A stretch of 64,000 nucleotides of DNA from Dietzia aurantiaca. Its GTDB lineage: Bacteria; Actinomycetota; Actinomycetes; Mycobacteriales; Mycobacteriaceae. The DNA is taken from positions 1-64,000 of the forward strand of contig NZ_JAIFXZ010000001.1 in NCBI RefSeq assembly GCF_021033825.1, in the 5' to 3' direction. Both the position numbers and the translations under genes were made by a program. Below the pieces are notes generated by a model that was given only the letters and a program-made list of their open reading frames with translations, was not told where the DNA came from and did no database searches. Of this stretch, positions 24,054 through 32,749 are shown in pieces. Every line of letters starts with the position of its first letter. Position 1 is the first letter of the stretch.

Positions 24054-25673
24054 ATGTCGGCGGTCCCCACACTGCTCGGACTGGCCGCGACGGTTGCGGC
24101 CACGGTCTTGCTCACGGTCCTCAGCCCGGCGTCGCTGCAGCCGTGGGTGCAACTGCTGGTCGCGTGTGCGATCGCCGCGGTCGTCGCCGCGCGACGTCGC
24201 GGACGTCCGCTGCTCGCGCGCGATCCGGCGCCGCGGAAGGTGCCGGTCGACGTGGTGGATCTGCGCGCGCCGGACCGCTCCGTCGTGGGCTGCGTCGAAG
24301 GCGACAGCGTGGTCACGACCGCCGTCGAGATCTCCGCCGGCGCCTACGTCCCGACCGTGTTGGGACGAGATGCCCCGGGCGATCACCGGGGAAGCCGCCT
24401 TCCCCTCGCCGCGATCGCGCGGCAGCTCGACCAGGGTGGGATCGTGATGGAGGGGATCGACGTCGTGGTGCGCGGCCGGCGTGCCGCACGAGGCGACGAC
24501 GGCGAGGTGTACGCGCAGCTCGTCGGACCGTTGGCCCTGATCTCGCACCGGAGCGTCCACCTGCTGCTCCGCTTCGACCTGGCGCCGCTCGCGCTGCGCG
24601 GCTCCGCGGGGGCGGAGGCGCAGTTGGATCATGTCGTCTCGGTGGCGACCGAGCGGGTGCGCCGCGCCCTGGTCCACCACGGGATGCCGTGCCGGGTACT
24701 CGACGCCACCGAACTGGCCGAGCTCTACGTGGAGGCCGAGGCGAGCCCGGGCGACGGTCAGGGGCTGGTCCTGCGCCCGGCCGCGGATCCGCGGGTGGTG
24801 ATCAACCGACTCGCCGCGGTCCGTGCCGCCGAGATCACCGAGGTCGTACGCCTTCGCCGGGTCCCGGGTCGCACCGATGTGGTGGACACGGTGACCACCG
24901 TCGGACTCACCGGGATCTCCGACGGCGCCGTGGACGAGGTCGCCTCCGGATGCCACCGCCTGCCGAACCCCGCCGTGCTCCCGGTGCCGGGCGAGCCGAT
25001 GCCCGGGACCGTCTCGGGCTGTCTCGACCGGCGCCGCATCGACAGGCTCGACGAGGCGGCCCTGCCCGCACACGGCGCCGGACAGATCCTCGGCGCCACG
25101 CGGGACGGCGGCGCGGCCGCTGTCCAGCTGGCCGGGCCGCACCTGCGGTCGGTGCTCCTCACGGCCAGGCCCCCGGTCTGTCGCCAGGTAGCGTTTCGCG
25201 CGGTGGCGGCCGGCTACCGGATCGCGGTGGTGACCGATGTCCCCGACCGGTGGCGGCCGCTGTTGCGGATCGGCGACGAGGCCCGGTACCGGATCGTCCA
25301 CCCGGACGCCTCGGACGCCGGAGCTCCCGTCGACGCGGTGATGTGGGACGTCGACGGCCCGCTCAGCGAGGCCAGGATCGACGCACTGGCCGGCCCGGGA
25401 GGGCCCGACGTCACCCCACCGACGGTCATCCGCGTGGACGCCGACTGGGAGCTTCGCGGCGGGCGCGGCCTCAGGTCCGCCGCGCCCTCGGATCTGGTGC
25501 TGGACGGTCGGATCGACGGCTGGATCTCGGTCGAACCCCGCGCGGACGAGTCCGGCATGGGCGAGTCGCTGCGCGTCTGCGTGGTCGTGGGCCCCGGCGA
25601 GGAGGCGTTCGTGGGGCCGGCCGGCCTCACACCCGCAGGTGCTGCACCTGCCGCCAGCCCGGATCATCCGTGA
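24054..25673 (+). CDS. eccE4: EccE, membrane component of type VII secretion
   Basis: The 539-residue protein begins with two closely spaced membrane helices (LLGLAATVAATVLLTVLS; WVQLLVACAIAAVVAA). The EccE N-terminal domain follows (PVDVVDLRAPDRSVVGCVEG, then VTTAVEISAGAYVPTVLG), and then a long soluble region. The ATG at 24054 has GAGGAGGA 7 bases upstream; the longer ATG at 24027 has none. M. tuberculosis ESX-4 lacks eccE, but other ESX-4 loci such as that of M. abscessus have it, and its presence has been linked to a functional system. The 3' end overlaps the next minus-strand gene by 47 bp. Confidence 0.88.
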   Translation: MSAVPTLLGLAATVAATVLLTVLSPASLQPWVQLLVACAIAAVVAARRRGRPLLARDPAPRKVPVDVVDLRAPDRSVVGCVEGDSVVTTAVEISAGAYVPTVLGRDAPGDHRGSRLPLAAIARQLDQGGIVMEGIDVVVRGRRAARGDDGEVYAQLVGPLALISHRSVHLLLRFDLAPLALRGSAGAEAQLDHVVSVATERVRRALVHHGMPCRVLDATELAELYVEAEASPGDGQGLVLRPAADPRVVINRLAAVRAAEITEVVRLRRVPGRTDVVDTVTTVGLTGISDGAVDEVASGCHRLPNPAVLPVPGEPMPGTVSGCLDRRRIDRLDEAALPAHGAGQILGATRDGGAAAVQLAGPHLRSVLLTARPPVCRQVAFRAVAAGYRIAVVTDVPDRWRPLLRIGDEARYRIVHPDASDAGAPVDAVMWDVDGPLSEARIDALAGPGGPDVTPPTVIRVDADWELRGGRGLRSAAPSDLVLDGRIDGWISVEPRADESGMGESLRVCVVVGPGEEAFVGPAGLTPAGAAPAASPDHP

Positions 25674-26712
25674 TGGTGACGGTCACCTCGCCCTGATCCC
25701 AGCCGCACGCCGCGGCGCGTAGCTGCTCGTGTGCCGGGGTGGTGGAGTCCACATAGAAGTGCAGCAGCCGCGCGCCGTCGCAACTCTCGGCGCCCACGCA
25801 CTCCCCGGTGCCCTCGAGCCGCTCCACCAGGTGATCCTCGAGATCCCGCAGGCCGGGCAGCGAGAGCGAGCCGGGCAGCCCCCCGTCCTCAACGTCCGTA
25901 TAGGGCACATTCACGGCCACGTGCCGGTCGAACTGCGGGGCGGAGAGGGACACGAGCGGTACCCGCACCACCGCCACGAGCGGACCGCTGCACGTGTCGC
26001 CGTGGAGGATCTGCCAGGCCGGGTCGCCCAGCTCGTCGGTGTTGTCCACCGACAGCTCGCTGAGGATCCGGGGCAGCTCACCCAACGCCACCGCGTCGTC
26101 GCCCGGCGCGATCGCATTGGCGCGGATCACGCCCACCCAGGTCTCCACCTGCGCCTCGCCGCAGACCGCGTCCAACAGCAGGTACGCGGCGATACTCGCG
26201 TCCGCCCCCACCAGACCCGCGAAGCCCGGGTGGTGCACGGTGATATCCGCCCGCGCCAGCCCCAAGTCCACCACGACCTCCGCCTCATCGAATCCCAGGC
26301 GGCGATCGCGGAAGTACATCGCGCAGCCGCGGACCGGTTCACGGAGGTCGGCGTAGCTCCACGTCGCGTCCGCGGCCGGGGCCGAGGCGAGCCACCTGCG
26401 GGCCGCGCCCCGCAGCTCCGGGTCCCCCGCGGCGGTGACGGTCAGCCGGTGCGGCTCCCCGTCGGCGGCAGGGATGAACTCCCACGACAACCCGGGGTCG
26501 ATGGCCTCGACCAGCGAGGTGATCTCGGGGACCACACGGCGCCCGTCTCCCGAGTCCAGGGCCGCGGTCGCGCGCCCGCGACCGCCCTCGGCCCACCACC
26601 GCCAGAACGCGGTGACGGCCCGGTCGGACCGCAGGCGGGCGGTCTCGATGCGTACTCCGGAGAAGTCCAGCGACCGCGAGAGCTGCCGGGGTCGCGCCGC
26701 ACCGATCGCCAT
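25627..26712 (-). CDS. Unrecognised conserved-type protein, possible DUF695-like C-terminus
   Basis: The 361-residue protein has no signal peptide or membrane helix. Residues about 25-105 include FWRWWAEGGRGRATAALDSG and a segment ending TWSYADLREPV, which I have seen in actinobacterial proteins of unknown function. The C-terminal 100 residues (NVPYTDVEDGGLPGSLSLPG, then ARLLHFYVDSTTPAHEQLRA, then VTITDDPGW) resemble DUF695, from memory only. The start at 26712 follows GAAGGAGAA at good spacing. Its last 47 bp overlap the 3' end of eccE on the other strand. A link to ESX-4 is possible by position but not shown. Confidence 0.7.
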   Translation of the reverse strand: MAIGAARPRQLSRSLDFSGVRIETARLRSDRAVTAFWRWWAEGGRGRATAALDSGDGRRVVPEITSLVEAIDPGLSWEFIPAADGEPHRLTVTAAGDPELRGAARRWLASAPAADATWSYADLREPVRGCAMYFRDRRLGFDEAEVVVDLGLARADITVHHPGFAGLVGADASIAAYLLLDAVCGEAQVETWVGVIRANAIAPGDDAVALGELPRILSELSVDNTDELGDPAWQILHGDTCSGPLVAVVRVPLVSLSAPQFDRHVAVNVPYTDVEDGGLPGSLSLPGLRDLEDHLVERLEGTGECVGAESCDGARLLHFYVDSTTPAHEQLRAAACGWDQGEVTVTITDDPGWRQVQHLRV

Positions 26713-26932
26713 CTGTTCTCCTTCCGCAGGTGCCAGGGGCCCGTGGGCCCGTCCTGTCCCCAGTATCCGGATAACCGGCCACCTGTGCCCGCAACGCCAC
26801 ACCCGGGCGGGTCGGCGGCAGGTCGGAGGCGGTGCCGACACCGCGGGGCGTCGGCGAAGGGACGCTCACACGGACCGGGAAGTGCGGACCGGGCGGGCGC
26901 CGCGGACGGGTGAACCGCACGGACCGTGGCTC

Positions 26933-27826
26933 CTACCCGCAACAGGAACCGGCGGCCGGTCCCGGCGTCCCCGGAGCCTGCCGCACCTCGCGGGTGACGA
27001 GATTGCGGGCGGCGAGCTCGTCGTCGTCGGGATAGTCGACACGTACCAGCGCCAGCCCGCGCGCGGGCGCCACCGGCACCGCCGACGACCGCTCCGTCTC
27101 CGACAACAGACCGGTGATCCAGTCGAGGCTGCGCCGCCCCTCCCCCACGGCCATCACGCCGCCCACCAGACTGCGCACCATCGACCAGCAGAACGCGTCA
27201 GCACTCACGCTCGCCGTCCACACTTCGGCGGCCCCGGGGGCATCCGGTCCCCGCGGGTCCGGCTCCACGCGCCAGTCGAACCGCTGCAGCTCGCGCACCG
27301 TCGTGGCGCCCTCACGGCGCCGACAGAACGCCGCGAAATCGTGCAGGCCCAGTAGTCGCTCGGAGGCCTTTCGCACCAGGTCGAGATCCGCCTGCCGCTG
27401 CCAGGCCGCGGTGTCGCGGGCGCGGGTCGGCTCGGCGCCCCACGGCGCGGTGGTGAGCCGGTACTCGTAATGGCGGCGCAGGGCGGAGAAGCGGGCGTCG
27501 AACTCGGCGGGGGCCCAGCGGGCGCCCATCACCACGACGTCGTCCGGCAGCAGCCGCGCCAACCGCCGTACCAGCAGCTCGGGGCGTCCCTCGAGGGAGC
27601 GCTGGTCGAGCCAGGCGGGGTCCACGTCGAGGTGGCAGACCTGGGCGCGCGCGTGGACGCCGGCGTCGGTCCGGCCGGCGACGGTCACCGTCACCGGCTC
27701 CCGCAGGACCTTTGCGAGTTCGGCTTCGAGGGTCCCACACACGGTGCGCAGGCCGGGTTGGCGGGCCCACCCGGAGAAATCTGTGCCGTCGTAGGCGACG
27801 TCGAGGCGGATCCGGCGGGTGCTCAC
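26933..27826 (-). CDS. truA: TruA, tRNA pseudouridine(38-40) synthase
   Basis: The 297-residue enzyme converts U38-U40 of the tRNA anticodon stem to pseudouridine. It starts [20 protein letters not shown]. The catalytic Asp lies in [20 protein letters not shown] (about residue 57), and the family motif [20 protein letters not shown] is near residue 225. In many Actinobacteria truA directly follows rplQ; here a plus-strand GDSL lipoprotein gene and a terminator lie between, so truA must use its own promoter. Confidence 0.96.
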   Translation of the reverse strand: MSTRRIRLDVAYDGTDFSGWARQPGLRTVCGTLEAELAKVLREPVTVTVAGRTDAGVHARAQVCHLDVDPAWLDQRSLEGRPELLVRRLARLLPDDVVVMGARWAPAEFDARFSALRRHYEYRLTTAPWGAEPTRARDTAAWQRQADLDLVRKASERLLGLHDFAAFCRRREGATTVRELQRFDWRVEPDPRGPDAPGAAEVWTASVSADAFCWSMVRSLVGGVMAVGEGRRSLDWITGLLSETERSSAVPVAPARGLALVRVDYPDDDELAARNLVTREVRQAPGTPGPAAGSCCG

Positions 27827-27907
27827 GGACTACAGACGCTAGACCACGCCCGCGCACTGACGCCACGCGCCCGGCCCGGTCGGCGCCGCCTGCGGCAGGA
27901 TGGGCAG

Positions 27908-28966
27908 ATGTCGTCGTCGTCCTCGTCCTCCCCTGATCACGCGTCGCGCCGCCCGGCGCCGCGCTCGGCCCCACGAACGACGCCCCGCGCCGCGCTTCTC
28001 GCCGCGGGAGCGGCGGCCGCCCTGGCCTTGGGGGCCTGCACCGCCGACGACGACAACGCCGCCGCCGACCCCACGACCTACGGCAGCACCACGGCTGTCG
28101 AGGACGGCACCGGCGCAGGGGCGCGGTCCGGCTCCGGATCCGCGACCGGCTCTGGTCCCGGCGCCGCGCCCGCGTACTCCCGGTACGTCGCGCTGGGCGA
28201 CTCCTTCGCCGCGTTCGGCCCCGTCGACGCGCCCACCACCGGGCCGTCGCGGTGCTACCGGTCGACCCGCAACTACCCTGCGCTGGTCGCCGACCGCCTC
28301 GGCGGCGCCCCATCAGGCGATGTCGCCAGCGCACGCCCCGGCGGGCCCGCCGCCGTCGAGTTCGTCGACGCGACGTGCGGCGGAGCCCGGTCCCGCGACA
28401 TGATCGGCGCGCAGCGACCGGACATTCCGGCCCAGTTCGCAGCGCTGACGGCCGACACAGACCTGGTCACACTCTCGATCGGCGGCAACGACATCGGCTT
28501 CGGTGACATCGCCGGGTGCGTGACGAACACTCGCGCCGACACAGGCGCCCCCTGCCGCGACCGGCTGGAGGCGCTCGTCGAGGACGCGCTCGGCGCCTTG
28601 CCCGACGCGCTCGACGCGGTGTACGCACGCATCGATGAGCTCACTCCCGAAGCGCGGGTCGTCACCACCGGCTACATGCCACTCGTACCGGCGCACGGCG
28701 GCTGTGGGTTCGTGTCCGCCATGGCCCCCGGCGACGTGACGTGGACCCGGCAGGTGACCGAGCGGATCAACCTCCTCGTCGCGGACGCCGCCGAGCGGGC
28801 CCGCGCGGAACCGGTCATGCCCGTCGACGCCGCGGATCATCACGCGTGCGCCCCGGCCGGCGAGCGGTACACGGACTTCACCGGCGCAGGGACGGGCTCC
28901 CACCCGATGCATCCGACCGCCGAGGGACAGGCCGCCATGGCGGACGCGGTGACCGCGGTGCTGTGA
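27908..28966 (+). CDS. SGNH/GDSL-family lipoprotein hydrolase
   Basis: The 352-residue exported protein has a signal region with lipobox LALGAC (Cys about residue 43), so it should be anchored as a lipoprotein. A low-complexity linker follows. The SGNH catalytic set is visible: YVALGDSFAAFGP (Ser), LVTLSIGGNDIGFGD (Gly, Asn) and GSHPMHPTAEGQAAM (His). Conserved Cys pairs suggest disulfides. Such enzymes are lipases or esterases acting outside the cell. The N-terminus is Ser/Arg/Pro-rich; the ATG at 27908 is the first sensible start. In M. tuberculosis the cutinases cut3 and cut4 lie at the equivalent place beside ESX-4, so this may be a functional replacement. Confidence 0.88.
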   Translation: MSSSSSSSPDHASRRPAPRSAPRTTPRAALLAAGAAAALALGACTADDDNAAADPTTYGSTTAVEDGTGAGARSGSGSATGSGPGAAPAYSRYVALGDSFAAFGPVDAPTTGPSRCYRSTRNYPALVADRLGGAPSGDVASARPGGPAAVEFVDATCGGARSRDMIGAQRPDIPAQFAALTADTDLVTLSIGGNDIGFGDIAGCVTNTRADTGAPCRDRLEALVEDALGALPDALDAVYARIDELTPEARVVTTGYMPLVPAHGGCGFVSAMAPGDVTWTRQVTERINLLVADAAERARAEPVMPVDAADHHACAPAGERYTDFTGAGTGSHPMHPTAEGQAAMADAVTAVL

Positions 28967-29019
28967 CCGCCAGATCCTGAGCAGACCCGGGGACGTGACC
29001 AGCCCGGAAAGACGACGAG

Positions 29020-29052
29020 GGCCCCGTCTCCGCGGGATGCGGAGACGGGGCC
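29020..29052. terminator. Terminator between rplQ and the GDSL gene
   Basis: A perfect 14-bp stem (GGCCCCGTCTCCGC with GCGGAGACGGGGCC) and 5-base loop lies 22 bp after the rplQ stop and 53 bp after the convergent GDSL stop. It probably terminates both. Confidence 0.8.
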
Positions 29053-29074
29053 TGCGTCTGTGATCGTGGGTCGA

Positions 29075-29659
29075 TCAGGCCTTGTCGGCGTCGTCGGCGT
29101 GGGTCGTGTCCTCGGACACGGCCTCCGCGGTCTCGACGGCGGTCTCGACCTCGGCCTCGTCAGCGGCCTCCACCTGGTCGGCGACCGGGCTGTTGGCCTC
29201 TGCCTCGGCGGCCACGTCGTCGGTGGACTCCTCGGCCGGCTTCCCGGCTGCCTTCTTCGAGGCTTCGGCGCGGGTGGCGCGCGAGGCCTCGGAGGAGGCG
29301 AGCTCCTCGGTCACGAGCGCGATCATCGCCATGGGCGCGTTGTCGCCCTTGCGGTTCTCGAGCTTGATGATCCGGGTGTAGCCACCGTCGCGGTTCTCGA
29401 CCCGGGGGCCGATCTCGGCGAACAGCTTGTGCAGCACGTCCTTGTCGCGGATGACCTTGGCCGCCTCGCGGCGGTCGGCCAGCGTGCCACGGCGAGCCTT
29501 GGTGATCAGCTTCTCCGCGTAGGGACGCAGCAGCTTCGCCTTGGTCTCGGTGGTGCGGATGGCATCATGCTCGAACAGCTGGGTGGCCAGGTTCGAGAGG
29601 ATGAGCCGCTGGTGGGCGGCGGATCCGCCGAGGCGGGCGCCCTTCTTGGGCTTGGGCAT
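29075..29659 (-). CDS. rplQ: 50S ribosomal protein L17
   Basis: The 194-residue protein has the L17 core in the first 120 residues ([20 protein letters not shown], then [20 protein letters not shown]). A low-complexity Ala/Glu/Asp-rich acidic tail of about 70 residues follows, longer than in E. coli but common in high-GC Actinobacteria. It is the last gene of the alpha operon, 35 bp after rpoA, and precedes a strong terminator. Confidence 0.98.
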   Translation of the reverse strand: MPKPKKGARLGGSAAHQRLILSNLATQLFEHDAIRTTETKAKLLRPYAEKLITKARRGTLADRREAAKVIRDKDVLHKLFAEIGPRVENRDGGYTRIIKLENRKGDNAPMAMIALVTEELASSEASRATRAEASKKAAGKPAEESTDDVAAEAEANSPVADQVEAADEAEVETAVETAEAVSEDTTHADDADKA

Positions 29660-29694
29660 CAGATTCTCCTAGGAATTTGTGTGCCGAGCGCTCG

Positions 29695-30729
29695 TCAGAG
29701 CTGCTCGGTCTCGGCGTAATCCTCGCCGCCCTCGTCGGTCCAGGTCCCGGTCTCGGCGTCGTAGCCGGCAACCGAGGCGGGATCGAATCCGGGAGGCGCG
29801 TCCTTGAGCGAGAGGCCGAGCTCGACGAGCTTGACCTTGACCTCGTCGATCGACTTCTGACCGAAGTTGCGGATGTCGAGCAGATCCGACTCGCTGCGCG
29901 CGACGAGCTCGCCCACGGTGTGGACGCCCTCACGCTTGAGGCAGTTGTAGGACCGAACCGACAGGTCCAGGTCATCGATGGGCATGCCGTACGCGGCGAT
30001 GTGATCGGCCTCTGCCGGGCTGGGCCCGATCTCGATGCCTTCCGCCTCCTCGTTGAGCTCACGGGCCAGCCCGAACAGCTCCACGAGGGTCTTACCGGCG
30101 GACGCCAGGGCGTCACGGGCGGTCATCGAGTTCTTGGTCTCGACGTCCAGGACCAGACGGTCGAAGTCCGTGCGCTGGTGCACACGGGTGGCCTCGACCT
30201 TGTAGGTCACCTTCAGGACCGGCGAGTAGATCGAGTCGACCGGGATACGGCCGATCTCGTGACCCGCGTCCTTGTTCAGCCCGGCGGGGACGTAACCACG
30301 ACCCCGCTCGACGACGAGCTCGATCTCCAGACGCCCCTTCTCGTTGAGAGTGGCGATGTGCAGGTCCGGGTTGTGCACCTCGACGCCGGCGGGGGGAACG
30401 ATGTCACCAGCGGTGACGACGCCCGGGCCCTGCTTCTTGAGGTACATCGTGACCGGCTCGTCCTCGACGGACGAGACGACCAGGCCCTTGAGGTTCAGGA
30501 TGATGTCGGTGACATCCTCCTTCACGCCCGGCACGGTGGTGAACTCGTGCAGGACACCCTCGATGCGGATGCTGGTGACGGCCGCGCCCGGGATGGACGA
30601 CAGCAGCGTGCGACGCAGCGAGTTGCCGATGGTGTAGCCGAAGCCCGGCTCGAGAGGCTCGAGCACAAAGCGCGACCGGTTCTCGGAGATGACCTCTTCG
30701 GTCAGGGTGGGCCGCTGGGAGATGAGCAT
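29695..30729 (-). CDS. rpoA: RNA polymerase alpha subunit
   Basis: The 344-residue protein has the N-terminal dimerisation domain ([20 protein letters not shown], then [20 protein letters not shown]) and the C-terminal domain that contacts UP elements and activators ([20 protein letters not shown], about residue 255-275). The acidic tail is typical of Actinobacteria. It is separated from rpsD by 106 bp containing a 19-bp hairpin, so rpoA may be expressed separately from the ribosomal genes before it. Confidence 0.99.
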   Translation of the reverse strand: MLISQRPTLTEEVISENRSRFVLEPLEPGFGYTIGNSLRRTLLSSIPGAAVTSIRIEGVLHEFTTVPGVKEDVTDIILNLKGLVVSSVEDEPVTMYLKKQGPGVVTAGDIVPPAGVEVHNPDLHIATLNEKGRLEIELVVERGRGYVPAGLNKDAGHEIGRIPVDSIYSPVLKVTYKVEATRVHQRTDFDRLVLDVETKNSMTARDALASAGKTLVELFGLARELNEEAEGIEIGPSPAEADHIAAYGMPIDDLDLSVRSYNCLKREGVHTVGELVARSESDLLDIRNFGQKSIDEVKVKLVELGLSLKDAPPGFDPASVAGYDAETGTWTDEGGEDYAETEQL

Positions 30730-30778
30730 GTGCTACCTCTTTCGATTCTCGGCGCCCGCTATTTGACGCCGTGGGAAC

Positions 30779-30827
30779 CCACCGTCGCCGGGCGGGCTGC
30801 GTTATGCGGCCCGCCCGGCGACGGTGG
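30779..30827 (-). terminator. 19-bp hairpin between rpsD and rpoA
   Basis: A perfect 19-bp stem (30779-30797 with 30809-30827, core CCGTCGCCGGGCGGGC) with an 11-base loop begins 8 bp after the rpsD stop. There is no T run downstream on the minus strand. It could be an attenuator or an RNA-processing site inside the alpha operon. Confidence 0.65.
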
Positions 30828-30835
30828 AGGACAGA

Positions 30836-31441
30836 TCACTTCGAGTAGAGCTCGACGATCAACTGCTCCTGGAGCGGCACCTCGATCTGGGCGCGCTCGG
30901 GGAGCTGGTGGACGAGGATGCGGAGGTTCGTCGGAACCACCTGCAGCCACGCCGGGACGGGACGCTCGCCGAGGGTCTCCTGGGCGATCTCGAACCAGTC
31001 CATCTTGGTGGACTTGGGACGAACGTCGATGATGTCGTACTGCGAGACGCGGTAGCTCGGGATGGTCACCTTCTGGTCGTTGACCAGCAGGTGCCCGTGG
31101 CTCACGAGCTGACGTGCCTGACGACGCGTCTGCGCGAGACCCGCGCGGTACACGACGTTGTCCAGTCGCGACTCGAGAATCTGGAGGAGGTTCTCACCGG
31201 TCTTGCCGGCGCGACGGTTCGCCTCCTCGTAGTAACGACGGAACTGCTTCTCCATGACGCCGTAGGTGAAGCGGGCCTTCTGCTTCTCCTGCAGCTGGAG
31301 GCGGTACTCGGACTCCTTGATCCGCGCACGGCCGTGGTGGCCGGGCGGGAAGGGCCGACGCTCGAATGCGGTGTCCCCACCCACGAGGTCGACGCCGAGA
31401 CGACGCGACTTGCGGGTGGCTGGGCCGGTGTAACGTGCCAT
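30836..31441 (-). CDS. rpsD: 30S ribosomal protein S4
   Basis: The 201-residue protein starts MARYTGPATRKSRRLGVDLV and has the S4 RNA-binding domain (RLDNVVYRAGLAQTRRQARQ) around residues 90-150. The N-terminal zinc-type cysteines found in some S4 proteins are absent, giving the zinc-free form. S4 nucleates 30S assembly. It lies 22 bp after rpsK in the alpha operon. Confidence 0.98.
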   Translation of the reverse strand: MARYTGPATRKSRRLGVDLVGGDTAFERRPFPPGHHGRARIKESEYRLQLQEKQKARFTYGVMEKQFRRYYEEANRRAGKTGENLLQILESRLDNVVYRAGLAQTRRQARQLVSHGHLLVNDQKVTIPSYRVSQYDIIDVRPKSTKMDWFEIAQETLGERPVPAWLQVVPTNLRILVHQLPERAQIEVPLQEQLIVELYSK

Positions 31442-31463
31442 TGTTTTCTACGTTCCTTCCGGC

Positions 31464-31871
31464 TCAGACTCGACGCCGCTTGGGCGGACGGCAGCCGTTG
31501 TGGGGCTGGGGGGTGACATCAGAGATCGTGCCCACCTCGAGGCCGGCGGCCTGCAGCGAGCGGATCGCGGTCTCACGGCCCGAGCCGGGGCCCTTGACGA
31601 ACACGTCGACCTTCTTGACGCCGTGCTCCTGCGCCTTGCGGGCCGCGTTCTCGGCGGCGAGCTGGGCGGCGAAGGGCGTCGACTTGCGCGAGCCCTTGAA
31701 GCCGACATGACCGGAGGACGCCCATGCAAGGACGCCACCGGACGGGTCGGTGATCGAGACGATCGTGTTGTTGAACGTGCTCTTGATGTGGGCCTGGCCC
31801 AGGGGCACATTCTTCTTATCCTTGCGACGGCCCGTCTTCTTGGGGCCCACAGCGCGTGACTTGGGGGGCAT
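31464..31871 (-). CDS. rpsK: 30S ribosomal protein S11
   Basis: The 135-residue protein has the S11 body ([20 protein letters not shown], then [20 protein letters not shown]) and the C-terminal [16 protein letters not shown]. It forms the platform of the 30S subunit near the 3' end of 16S rRNA. Its start overlaps the rpsM stop by one base (TAATG), so translation is coupled. Confidence 0.98.
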   Translation of the reverse strand: MPPKSRAVGPKKTGRRKDKKNVPLGQAHIKSTFNNTIVSITDPSGGVLAWASSGHVGFKGSRKSTPFAAQLAAENAARKAQEHGVKKVDVFVKGPGSGRETAIRSLQAAGLEVGTISDVTPQPHNGCRPPKRRRV

Positions 31872-32239
31872 TACTTCTTCTTTCCGGCGACGGTCTTCTT
31901 CGGACCCTTACGGGTACGGGCGTTGGTCTTGGTGCGCTGACCACGGACGGGCAGGCCACGACGGTGGCGCAGGCCCTGGTAGCTACCGATCTCGATCTTC
32001 CGGCGGATGTCGCCCTGGATCTCGCGGCGGAGGTCACCCTCCACCTTGTAGTTACCCTCGATGTCGTCACGAAGGACGGTCAACTGCTCATCGGTGAGAT
32101 CCTTGGTGCGCTGGTTCGGGTCGATGCCCGTACGCTCCAGGATCTCGAGCGACCGGGTCCGACCGATGCCGAAAATGTAGGTGAGCGCGATCTCCATGCG
32201 CTTGTCGCGAGGGAGATCGACGCCGGCAAGGCGTGCCAT
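31871..32239 (-). CDS. rpsM: 30S ribosomal protein S13
   Basis: The 122-residue protein starts [20 protein letters not shown] and has the S13 helix-two-turns-helix region ([20 protein letters not shown]) and the basic tail [18 protein letters not shown]. It contacts the P-site tRNA and the 50S subunit. It is the second gene of the alpha operon here; rpmJ, which normally lies between infA and rpsM, is absent. Confidence 0.98.
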   Translation of the reverse strand: MARLAGVDLPRDKRMEIALTYIFGIGRTRSLEILERTGIDPNQRTKDLTDEQLTVLRDDIEGNYKVEGDLRREIQGDIRRKIEIGSYQGLRHRRGLPVRGQRTKTNARTRKGPKKTVAGKKK

Positions 32240-32357
32240 GTGGCGTATCTCTTTCGTCGTGCGGTAGGTCTGCTCCCCGACCGCCCCCTGCCCGGATGGT
32301 CATCTCACGATGAGCGATCCGTTCGGGGCCCCGGCCTCCGCAACCGAGGGTGTGAAC

Positions 32358-32384
32358 CCGCCGTACCCACCAAGGGCACGGCGG
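32358..32384 (-). terminator. 11-bp hairpin in the infA-rpsM gap
   Basis: On the transcribed strand CCGCCGTGCCC and GGGTACGGCGG pair (one G-U) around TTGGT. It lies in the 167-bp gap where rpmJ usually sits. It may attenuate transcription between infA and rpsM. Confidence 0.45.
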
Positions 32385-32406
32385 CTGGTTCAGGGAGTTG
32401 AGCGTC

Positions 32407-32628
32407 TTACTTGTAGCGGTAGACGATCCGGCCACGCGTCAGGTCGTAGGGCGAGAGCTCCACGACGACGCGATCCTCCGGAAGGATGCGGATGTAGTGC
32501 TGCCGCATCTTCCCGCTGATGTGGGCGAGGACCTTATGCCCGTTCTCGAGCTCGATGCGGAACATAGCGTTCGGCAACGGCTCGATGACACGGCCCTCGA
32601 CCTCGATGGCTCCGTCTTTCTTTGCCAT
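32407..32628 (-). CDS. infA: Translation initiation factor IF-1
   Basis: The 73-residue protein is a single S1-like OB fold: [20 protein letters not shown], then [20 protein letters not shown]. It binds the ribosomal A site during initiation. It is the first gene of the alpha operon behind a predicted promoter at 32705-32734. Normally infA follows map directly; here a secretory lipase gene separates them. Confidence 0.98.
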   Translation of the reverse strand: MAKKDGAIEVEGRVIEPLPNAMFRIELENGHKVLAHISGKMRQHYIRILPEDRVVVELSPYDLTRGRIVYRYK

Positions 32629-32704
32629 GCTGGTTACGGTCCTCCACGATTCCCCGGGTGACGTCTACCGGATTGTGGTGCACTGGTGGGCACACCGACG
32701 TATA

Positions 32705-32734
32705 AGCCTACGTCAGTGGACCCCGCTGCGCCAA
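32705..32734 (-). promoter_or_regulatory. Predicted promoter of the infA/alpha operon
   Basis: On the minus strand TTGGCG (32734-32729), an 18-bp spacer and TAGGCT (32710-32705) form a promoter about 75 bp upstream of infA. The -10 hexamer is identical to the one proposed for the str operon. Confidence 0.6.
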
Positions 32735-32749
32735 TCGCGCGGGAACCGC

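Noticed and set aside
32240-32406. A hidden rpmJ gene between infA and rpsM
   Set aside because: No Lys/Arg-rich 37-residue frame with the L36 cysteines is present on either strand.
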